Shown here piece by piece: positions 56,046 to 64,000 of a stretch of 64,000 nucleotides of DNA. Location of the stretch: positions 124,001-188,000 of the forward strand of contig CAOLHI010002519.1 in NCBI GenBank assembly GCA_948474755.1, written 5' to 3'. Made by a program: the position numbers and the translations under genes. This DNA comes from Ctenosaura bakeri (taxonomy: Eukaryota > Chordata > Lepidosauria > Squamata > Iguanidae). Below the pieces are notes generated by a model. That model was not told the origin of the DNA, made no database searches, and saw only the letters and a program-made list of their open reading frames with translations. Each line of letters begins with the position of its first letter. Positions within the stretch are counted from its first letter, which is position 1.

Positions 56046-57074
56046 CATTTGCTCTGTCTGGGGTGAGTCCACAGAGTGTGATATTTACTGGGAAAATTGT
56101 GAATTACCACTACCAACATGTTGACCAAAGGCACAGAATATATTCCACTCTGAATATTATGAATGTGGGTCATCCAAGGTGCATGCAACTTTTAGCAAAA
56201 CCTTTGAAGCCTGAAGTCATGTACCACAACATTCAATCGACTGAAAATGTCAAAAGCCCTTATCTGACACTCGTTAAGGGTGTAGGTATGCTTCCCATGG
56301 AATGCTGATATCCTTCATGGGTAAAGGCAGTTGATGATAGGTTGGAATGCCAAGAACTACTGGAGGCCCCACTACATTCCAGACCTTGGCCCTTTTCCCA
56401 AAGACCAGGGTTGCTGTGAGTCATATCTGAGCACCTCTTCTCCTCTTCTAAGCAGATAATAACTTCTAGGAATAAACAACCTCTGTGCCAAGCCCAAGTT
56501 GTTCATGTCTTGCTCTCAGAAGACATTGGTTTAATTCATTTTCATGCCCCTGTTCAGGCTGTGACTTTTTCTGGTCCGTGTTGGAAATTTGCTGATCAGA
56601 TGTGCATGCTCATCAGCCCGTAATTCAAGGAAGCACTAATCAGCTATGTAGCAATTCTGTCATCTTACCCTGCCTGTACATTCTACTGATGTAAAGAGAA
56701 ACAACAAAATCAGAATAAAAAGTTCTGAAACTTTAATGCTCCCAGAAAGGAGAACAAACAATCAGGTTGTTCAATCTTTGCGCACCATTTGAGTGCAGAG
56801 ACATTCATTAACACCTTTAAGGGGGGGGGTGGCCTACATGTGTGCATATATGTATTCATAAATACATTGTATTTGAATACTGCCTGATGTAAAGTAAAAA
56901 AATTAACCATCTACCCATTTAGTTTACCCATTTAATTCAATATAAAAACAATACAGTATAGTTTTTAAACAACTGAAAAGATAATAAATATTTTAAGCAC
57001 TGAAACAATATGAAAACAGGGCACTTATCATCAGCAGGTATGCTTTCAGCAAATAATGTAAGATGACCACAGTC
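56046..57074. other. No recognised gene
   Basis: A nine-base G-run lies at 56821-56829. No exons, RNAs or repeats that I can name. Confidence 0.5.
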
Positions 57075-57077
57075 TTC

Positions 57078-57533
57078 GGCCATTTCCGCATGGGCTTAAA
57101 GAAATGGTGCAGAACGTCCTCCGGGGAGGACGTCTGCACCTGGGAGCGGACTTGGTCGGACCTACTTAGTGTAGTTCCTCACCTCAGTCCACTCCGGAAC
57201 GACCCGAAGTGATCGTCCAGCGTGCTTTTGAAAGACCGCTTGAAACAGGTCTTTCAAAAGCACAGAGCGCGCCACTCCTTGCCCCCACTCCGGTGCAGAT
57301 TTGCAGGCTCACACCAGTGCAAGCCTGTGATCTGCCGGGGGCAGGCTTTAGGCTGGCGAGTTTCAGCAGTTGGTGGAGAGCCTTGACCAACCGGAAGCTG
57401 CAATTTTCGTCCCCAGAGCAGTGCGGAGCAGCGGCCACGCACTGCTCCAGACCAGCCTGGACCCAAGTGTGGAGCCAAGAAGTCTGGTAAGTACCGGCAC
57501 AGGGCGATTCCCTTGCCCTGTGCGGAAATGGCC
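57078..57533 (+). mobile_element. MITE family T2, copy b (456 bp)
   Basis: Ends GGCCATTTCCGCATGGG and TGCGGAAATGGCC with target duplication TTC (57075-57077, 57534-57536). Perfect 16-bp hairpin 57222-57237 with 57248-57263 (GTGCTTTTGAAAGACC against its complement). Splice-donor-like TGGTAAGTA at 57485-57493. Confidence 0.94.
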
Positions 57534-57544
57534 TTCATCTCTTA

Positions 57545-57700
57545 GGCCATTTCCGCACTAGCCTGTTCTAACGCTATTATTCTACTTTCAACATCCTATG
57601 GAATCCTGGGGTTTGCAATTTAGGGAGGGGCTGACCCAGGATTCCATAGGATGTTGAAAGTGGAATAATGGCGCTAGAACAGTCCAGTGTGGAAATGGCC
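57545..57700. mobile_element. Palindromic MITE family T3 with target duplication TTA
   Basis: Ends GGCCATTTCCGCAC and GTGTGGAAATGGCC; TTA at 57542-57544 and 57701-57703. Both arms share GTTCTA/TAGAAC where most copies have GTTATA/TATAAC. 156 bp, only 11 bp from the T2 copy. Confidence 0.94.
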
Positions 57701-57703
57701 TTA

Positions 57704-58135
57704 AACTATGTGGAGGAGTGTGTTTGAGGGCTGTGTCACCATTGAGAAGTCCCTGCCTTTGTGGTATTATCCAATGGCATGCCATTAATTGTGGAAGAAC
57801 CAGTAAGACCTTTGTGGAAGGTCTCAAGATTTAACTGGACATATATGGGGAAGGTGAACTGTGAACTGTGAGGTTCCCGGGTAGTAGAATGTTTGGGGCT
57901 TTGTATGCCAAGAATAACACCTTGAACATAGTGTGGTAGCTAATAGGCAATCAATGCCATTATTTCAAACCCATACAGACCTACTGCAGCATTCTATACT
58001 AGCTGCAGCTTCCAAACCAAGTACAAGGGCAGCCACACATAGAGAACATTATAGTAGTCTAATCATCAGGTCACCAGTGCATAAAACACAGTGACAAATC
58101 AATGTCTTTTAAATAGAGGCTTTTCAAAAAATCTG
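57704..58135 (-). mobile_element. L2-type LINE ORF2 fragment (minus)
   Basis: On the minus strand this contains decayed ORF2 sequence: a LQLV-NAA-like segment near 58000-58020, FKVLF near 57920-57935 and an AYKAP-like segment near 57895-57915. Same family as 8645-9270. Confidence 0.65.
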
Positions 58136-58340
58136 TGGTGGAGGAAAATGTTAGAACGTACAAATATCGTTCTGGCACATTGTGACAGAAACTTGTGTTA
58201 AAGCAGTATGGAAATATAGCACAAAACATTGTCCCATGTGTCTTCCTTGGATATAAGAAGTAACATTTTCTCCAGTTGTCTGGTCAGCCCAGTAACAAAA
58301 GATACTTCTAAAACTGGCTAGAAAATCCTTTCTTAAATTA

Positions 58341-58770
58341 GGCCCTTTTCGCACCTTACCTCGTCGCGGCAGCAGGGAGCGGCGCTCGCGCGAGCAGCCA
58401 CTCACGCGAGCTGCTCACGACAGCCCTTTTTGCCTCCCGCATGCCTTCCTTCTAGCGCAACCGTCGCACGAGTGCCCCACCCCTTTCTTCCACAGCGCAG
58501 TCTGGGAGTTGTAGGCTGTGCAGGGGGAAGGAAGCGTGACCGGGCCGCCTTTCTGACACGCCGCACAGAGGTAAGTGCGCGAGGGCGCCATGAGCATTGC
58601 GCGAGCGCGGGGCATTTTTGGCTTAAAGCCAAAAATCAAAACATGCGTGCGCACCCTGCTTTAGCCTCATGAGCGTTGCGTGAGGGGGAGTGCATCATAC
58701 AGAGCGCCGCTCCCACTCACACGACGCTCGAAGGGCGTTCATGGAGAGGGGGAAAGCATGCGAAAAAGGC
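58341..58770 (-). mobile_element. GC-rich MITE family T1, copy g
   Basis: Ends GGCCCTTTTCGCACC and ATGCGAAAAAGGC. Left flank TTA (58338-58340), right flank TTC (58771-58773), one mismatch. Perfect 9-bp hairpin ATTTTTGGC (58614-58622) with GCCAAAAAT (58628-58636). Splice-donor-like AGGTAAGTG at 58569-58577. Confidence 0.9.
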
Positions 58771-58773
58771 TTC

Positions 58774-59416
58774 AGTCTTGGTGACTTTTCATTGAGGGTA
58801 GCTGCTGATACCAAACAGCCTGTCTCCAGCTTTGATTGCACATGGAGAGAAGTCATTTGGCACTGTGGAATCACTTGGGCATTGGATAGTCTAGAAAGAA
58901 CAATTTCCTTCTTCAAGGCTAAGAGATAAAGGATGGCATAAAAAGAAAAGCAAAAGTATACTGTTTATGTGCCTGAGAGGCAAGTGATTTCAAAGGTAGG
59001 CTTTTACTGCTAAATTCACTTAGGAGGAGCCAATACTGCTTCTTCATGGTACTAGTATCTGTTTCTGCCTACACAAATTAAACGCAGGCAGAAGGCAATC
59101 AGTGGGAGAGACGGTCCTTGTTTTTAAAGCAGCATCTGTTTCCCCCAAATGAAAAAATGTGCCCTTTGAACTCCACCCCAAGGCTGCCTCTTGCAATCCA
59201 GCTGCAAAACTCATTCCTCTTTCATTTGGTTGCATTAGTAACAGTCAAATGATTTCTCTTGAGGACCCACCCAAGCCAGAGTAGGGTGTTCAGTACCTGT
59301 AAGCTACTATCCAGCAGAATACACTGATGCTAATTTAAGCAAGTATTACAGATTTTACTCTAAACAAAAATGAAGCAGGAGCAGGTAAGCATGAACTGTC
59401 TGAACATGTTCAAACC
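58774..59416. other. No recognised feature
   Basis: No gene or repeat that I can name. Confidence 0.5.
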
Positions 59417-59515
59417 AGAACTTGGAAATTTTTACCTTTTTTGGAATTACAACTCCCAGTGACCATGCTGGCAGGAGGATTCTGGGAGCTGTTGTAAAAA
59501 AAAAAGTACCTTTTA
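59417..59515. repeat. Palindromic repeat family P
   Basis: AACTTGGAAATTTTTACC, TTGGAATTACAACTCCCAG, CATGCTGGCAGGAGG then GATTCTGGGAGCTGTTG and AAAAAAGTACC. The two arms are clear. Confidence 0.65.
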
Positions 59516-60584
59516 TGAACTCTTGGTTTTGATTATACAGGGCAACAGTGCTAGTCAAAGTGGTGGTCTCTTAGATTGGCATCAGTCCCTGAGCCATTGG
59601 CTGGTGATCCATGACAAGTTTCCAGGCGAGAATGAAATAACTGTAACCAAGGGGCACAAATAGAGTGCTAGCCCCTGGCACTTTAGGAAAAAATAATAAT
59701 TGCCAGTCCCCTACATCAGCTAGCCTGAGAAGAACAGCTGCACAGCCTTCCTCTCTGACTAATGTACTGGCCTTCACCTCCCACTGTGATCTCTTCTATT
59801 TGAATGTTATTCTAATGGATTATAAAATGAAGTTGAAACTGCTTCAGTACCATACTAGTTCCGAAATTCCATCTTTAAGGTGTGCCATAAGCATGCTGGG
59901 AATTATAAAACACCTTTAACTTGCCAGTGTTTGGAATATTTAGAAGGAAAGAGTGATAACCACTGACATATAAGATGGACAGAAGGAAAATAGAATGTAA
60001 AATGTGTCAGAAGTCCACACTGACCTTCTCCCATTAGCAAGGAAGCACTGCTGCCTTGCAAAAAATTCATACTACTTACAGAAACTCTGCATACTACTAT
60101 TTTTTAAAAAACTTCATTAAGAGTACAGTTTTCATTACGCATGCTATTTCTTGAAATAAGATCCAGTGAACACAGTGGGATTGCTCTCTGAGCAAATATG
60201 CATAGTGCAAATGTTTAAAAACTGGTGATAGAGTGTTCAGCACAGCTTGTACACTCTGGAGCATCACAGTAAGCACATCATCCAGGGATAATACTTTATA
60301 CATCCTCAATGTGGGGGTTTGGGAAAACAACTTGAGACTGCAGCCCTTAAGCTTTGGCTACTTCTGGGCCTTAGAATAAGCCGAGCTTTCCTAATGTAGT
60401 TTCCAGAGCATGGCTGGACAATGACCAGGGGCTGGAGGACTGCATTGTCCCTGCATGGGACCTTGCAGGGCTACACCAAACTATGCACTGTTGAGCTTCC
60501 ACACACTTCCCCCCCCCATAGTTTCATAGTTTTTTGAAGGACCTCAAATGCCTCCCACTCCAGAGTGAAAACTGGAGTGGGCTC
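59516..60584. other. No recognised gene
   Basis: No exon, RNA or repeat that I can name. A C-run lies at 60510-60517. Confidence 0.5.
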
Positions 60585-61180
60585 CTGTACTTTTAATGGT
60601 TGGATAGAAGAAGAGGGAATTTTGGCTGGCATTGCTTGTTGTATGACCAGTCACACTTGTTGACATTCTCATTAAAGGTACAGCAGCTCTCTGTCATGCC
60701 TTGCTTCCAGAACATGGACTCTGACTCAGAGTCTGAAATAGGGGACATGCCAGAGGCTGAAACAGGGGGCATGCCAGGACCTGCTCTATAGGAAGAGGTT
60801 ACAGTGTCACAAACAGAACAGTGGGCAGTGCTAACTCCAGCTGACAGTCCCAATCCTTCAGACACAGAAGATAACTTACCAGTATCCACCTTTGCCAAGT
60901 GCAATCAACAAAGAAGAAACCTACATTGATCTCAGAGAATTTATAACCGGCAACAATTACTCAGGCAACAGCTGCGTAAGACTGCTGACCTGTATAGCTG
61001 CTACCTTTCCCCTCCAGAAGTTATCAGAGTTTATCTGACCTCCTGGGTATCTTACTGAATTCTGTGCCTGACTCTGGATTACCCTGACTGACTTTGGACT
61101 CACTTGCCTTACAATTCTGTTGGACTTTTATGACCTTGTGCTTACTGCCTAAAAGTAAGTAATGAGCCAGGAGTTATTCA
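60585..61180 (+). other. Acidic open frame, possible retroelement remnant
   Basis: A reading frame from ATG 60714 encodes an acidic start (MDSDSESEIGDMPEAE) and stops at 60789. Further stops interrupt the sequence downstream. The region 61040-61140, rich in CTGACT/GGATTA/TGGACT words, resembles the CTGAC-rich leader I associate with some squamate LTR elements. I do not recognise a family; it could equally be unique sequence. Confidence 0.25.
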
Positions 61181-61221
61181 GTTTGTTTTGTTTGAATTTT
61201 CAGCTGAGTTGCTGTAACTGT

Positions 61222-61677
61222 GGACTTTTCCGCACTTGGTTTTTAAAATGGGGTGGTGCGTCCTCCCGCGAGGACGTTCGCATTTGAGGGTGAACTGAGT
61301 TCGGACTACTTACCGTTTGTCCGGACTTCAGCCCACTCCAGAATGCCCAGAACTGGTGGTCGCCCGTGCTATTGAAAGACCGATTAAAAGAGGACTTTCA
61401 ATAGCGCGGTGCGCCCCAGTCCGTCTCTCTGTAAAGTATAGATCTATAGGCTCGCGCCAGTGCGAGTCTGCAGATCTTCCAGGGGTGGGCTTCTGGCTGG
61501 TGAGCTTCTTCGGTTGGTGGAGAGCCTCTGCCAACCAGAAGGCTCCATTTTTGTCTCTGGAGAGTGTGTAGCACGGGCGCACGCTGCTCCGGACCGCCTT
61601 GGATTGTCGGGGGGGGAACGTGCCAGTCTGGTGAGTAATAGACTGCCCCATTTCCCCTCCAAAGTGCGGAAAAGCCC
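61222..61677 (+). mobile_element. MITE family T2, copy c (456 bp)
   Basis: Ends GGACTTTTCCGCACTTGG and AAGTGCGGAAAAGCCC; flanking TGT and TGA differ at one base. Hairpin 61365-61381 with 61392-61408, 17 bp with one wobble and one mismatch. TGGTGAGTA at 61629-61637. The terminal repeat is intermediate between those of T1 and T2. Confidence 0.88.
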
Positions 61678-61807
61678 TGAGATAGGACACCCGCTCCAAT
61701 TTTCAGACTGGTCACCTTCCCATTGCAAAAATGGCCTCTCCTGGGAACAAGATAGCCCAAGTGGGCTAAAAATGTGACAAGACTGCCCACTAAAATATTA
61801 GGAAAGT

Positions 61808-61948
61808 GAAATTTCTCAAAAACAAGTCATGCCAAACTAATCTCCCCCCCCCTTTTTTTTTTTTTTTTGTATTTTTTGACAGAGTTGTAAGCATGGTAGG
61901 TGAAGGAAATGCTGTGGATATAGCATATCTTGAGTTCAGTAAGGCAAT
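61808..61948 (+). mobile_element. CR1 LINE copy E, segment 1
   Basis: CAAAAACAAGTCATGCCAAAC, GAAGGAAATGCTGTGGATAT and CTTGAGTTCAGTAAGG align with copies A and B up to the SKAF motif. A C/T homopolymer tract (61843-61868) replaces part of the sequence. Confidence 0.88.
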
Positions 61949-62901
61949 TGTTAGTACCCATACATTCCCATACTTCAATAATTGGTCAAATATGATTTAA
62001 TTGGCAAGATATATTAATTGACTTTAATATAAAAATGTACCCTGATGTGACTGGAAGGCCAAGAGGATGAAAGGAAGACACTGGCTGAACAAGTGCACTG
62101 CAAAGATGGGTCAGAGATCCCCTCCAGGCAGCCAGGTCATTATCAGGAAAGCACCAAGTAGCTGCAGGGGTGATATGTTTAATCTAGGCAGTAATAGCTC
62201 TGCTATCAGACAATAGTGATTAATGGTTTCAACTTCCTTCCCATCTACCTAGAAATTTCCCTCATTGTATCCAAGCCTGTCCACTATTACAGAGCTATCA
62301 TGATGTCTATTAAGTCTCTGTCACCTAAAAGTAAGACCATCAACTCATTCCAGACCGCATTGTGTCTGTTGCAAACTCCTTTGTTTACTCAACCAGAGAG
62401 CCATTTACACCCACGATCTCCAGGCAGATTTTGGGTATAAAAATCCTCTTTTTTTTTTACCAGTTGATTGCAGTACATTATTGCTGGTATCCACTCTGTC
62501 ACTCTGATTCCTGATTGTACTGTCCCTAGCCACAAATCTAAGCCATATTGCTGCTTCTTCACTACTCTTCCGGATTGGTAAGTATTGCCCATTCCACCTG
62601 AAATCTCGCTGTCTTAAAACCTTTCCTCCCTTTTCCTTTAGATAGTCTTCTGTGATTGCATGACTGTTTGAGCTCTTGTGTGTGTGTGGTTATTTCCCCA
62701 ACTAAAACACATCTTTGTTTACTTTTGGATCTCTGGTTGGTTCTTCCCTGCAGGAGATCCCATAAACATTCATATCAAAGATCTTGTTAGATTACCCTCC
62801 CTCTCCTAGGTCTCCTAATTTGAACTAATAATTCCCCACCTTTGAATAGGGGTACTAACATCAGGGATGGACCCCTCGGTCATCCACATTGTGGGGTAAC
62901 A
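61949..62901 (+). mobile_element. Solo LTR, copy 5, nested in CR1 copy E
   Basis: A 953-bp LTR, TGTTAGTACC to GGGGTAACA. TATA box TATAAAAA at 62436-62443. The downstream part (CCCATAAACATT, AAAGATCTTGTTAG, CCTCCCTCTCC) aligns with the 3' part of copy 1 (CCCGTAAACATT, CAAGATCTCACTAG). The CR1 frame is cut between the Lys-Ala and Phe-Asp codons of its SKAFD motif. Flanks CAAT and CCTT: the CR1 sequence predicts CCTT, so the left copy would carry two changes. No clear AATAAA remains. Confidence 0.85.
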
Positions 62902-62955
62902 CCTTTGACAAGGTCCCCCATGATATTCTTTCAAACAAAGTCTGGGCTAGACAAT
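62902..62955 (+). mobile_element. CR1 LINE copy E, segment 2
   Basis: CCTTTGACAAGGTCCCCCATG and TCTTTCAAACAAAGTCTGGG align with the CR1 sequence just after the SKAF motif. Ends at the MITE insertion (AAT at 62953-62955). Confidence 0.9.
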
Positions 62956-63385
62956 GGCCCTTTTTGCACATTTTTTTTTTAGCGTGAGCGCCCCTTGAGC
63001 ACCGCGCAAATGGGAGCGCCGCTCCATACGACACATTCCCACTTGTGCGGCGCTCACGAGGCTGCAGCAGGGTGGGCGCGCAGTTTTTGATTTTCGGCTT
63101 GAAGCCGAAAATGCCCCGTGCTCGCACAATGCTCGTGCCGCCCTCGCACACTTACCTGCGTGCGGTGCGTCGGTGAGCCGGGCGGGAAGCGCTTCCTTTC
63201 CCCGCACAGCCTACAGCTCCCACAGTGCCCTGCGGAAGGAAGGGGCGGGGCGCTAGCGCGACGGTCACACAATCAGGAAGCGACCTGCGGAAGGAAGGAG
63301 GGCGGAAGCGGCAGTGTTTCGAAGGAGGCTTCTCACGCAAGACGCCCTCCCCCATCGCGCAAAAAGGTAAGATGCGAAAAGGGCC
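62956..63385 (+). mobile_element. GC-rich MITE family T1, copy h, inserted in CR1
   Basis: 430 bp, ends GGCCCTTTTTGCAC and ATGCGAAAAGGGCC, perfect target duplication AAT (62953-62955, 63386-63388). Perfect 9-bp hairpin ATTTTCGGC (63090-63098) with GCCGAAAAT (63104-63112). Splice-donor-like CACTTACCT (minus) at 63149-63157. CpG-rich. Confidence 0.95.
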
Positions 63386-63880
63386 AATGTAATTGTTGGG
63401 TGGATTTGTAATTAATTGACTGACTGAATCACTAACAAAATCAATTTGAACAGAGAGAAATGTAAGGCACTACACTTGTATAGAAAAAAAAATGAAATGT
63501 GCAGACATAAGATGGGTGACACCTGGCTTGACCACAGTACATGTGAAAGAGATCTAGGAGTCTCAGTAGACCACAAGCTGAACATGAGCCAGCAGTGTGA
63601 TGTGGCAGCTAAAAAAGCCAATATGATTCTAGGCTGCATCAGTAGGAGTATGGGGTCTAGGTCAGGTGGAGTAATAGTACCACTCTATTCTGCTTTGGTC
63701 AGAAAGCAGACTCCACCTAGAATACTATGACCTGCTGGGGACATCACAGTTCACGATGGATATTGACAAACTGGGACATGTCCAGAAGAGGGCAACCAAA
63801 ATGTTAGAAGGCCTGGAAATGCTCCATATGAGAAGTGGCTTAGAGAGCTGGATAGGTTTAGCTTGGAGAAGAAACAGTTA
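63386..63880 (+). mobile_element. CR1 LINE copy E, segment 3
   Basis: Resumes with GTTGGGTGGATTTGTAATT, then an internal deletion of about 250 bp near 63425-63440 that removes the FADD catalytic region. It continues through NREKCKALHL, GDTWLDHSTCERDLGVSVDHKL and QQCDVAAKKANMILGC to about 63880, where similarity stops before the CR1 3' UTR. Confidence 0.9.
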
Positions 63881-64000
63881 CGAGTTACTATAAGGTATCA
63901 TTTCTTATTGCTTTGTTAGGACTGAAATCATTCTGACACCATTTTTAATTCCATTTTGATTGTCTCTGACCACAGTTGGCCGAGGAATAATAGATAAAGT

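Overview
The window looks like squamate reptile (lizard) nuclear DNA, most likely an iguanian. It is AT-rich and contains no bacterial-type gene. Its repeats are ones I associate with lizards: CR1 and L2 LINE tails, an RTE/BovB-like scrap, tRNA- and 5S-headed SINEs whose tails read GACTTGAAGGCACACAAC, and long microsatellites. The species call is inference from repeat style, not from a gene.

I find no convincing host protein-coding exon. Every long open frame either lies in a LINE, a GC-rich transposon or a simple repeat, or is a short unsupported frame. The window is best read as a gene desert or as the inside of a very large intron. By eye roughly a third of it can be assigned to interspersed repeats.

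Layout. 0-10 kb: half of a palindromic MITE, a SINE, a U6 snRNA pseudogene, a GC-rich MITE (2574-3118), solo LTRs at 3414-4324 and 7753-8640, and an L2 LINE split by a SINE. 10-20 kb: CR1 LINE tails at 11836-13072 and 18545-19829, and a 461-bp MITE at 16973-17433. 20-35 kb: a compound SINE, microsatellites, four palindromic MITEs, two 5S rRNA-headed SINEs and a GC-rich MITE at 32661-33081. 35-50 kb: a degenerate minisatellite, GC-rich MITEs at 36316-36965, 42353-42775, 45432-45793 and 49414-49915 (the last inside an L2 LINE), a solo LTR at 46143-47033 and a Tigger-like element. 50-64 kb: more L2 and MITE copies, a solo LTR at 53676-54619, and a nest at 61808-63880 where a CR1 copy was entered by a solo LTR and separately by a GC-rich MITE.

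The most interesting structure is in the MITEs. Three families share the terminal motif GGCC(C/A)TTTYC(G/A)CAC and a 3-bp target duplication (TTA, TAA, TTC, AAA, TTT, AAT, AGA, CAG), which suggests one PIF/Harbinger-like transposition system whose transposase is not in the window. Their internal hairpin arms differ between copies but stay complementary, so variants on one arm are matched on the other. The second notable point is five solo LTRs of one family in 64 kb, all TG...CA (one with a mutated first dinucleotide), three with perfect 4-bp target duplications, and no internal retroviral sequence.
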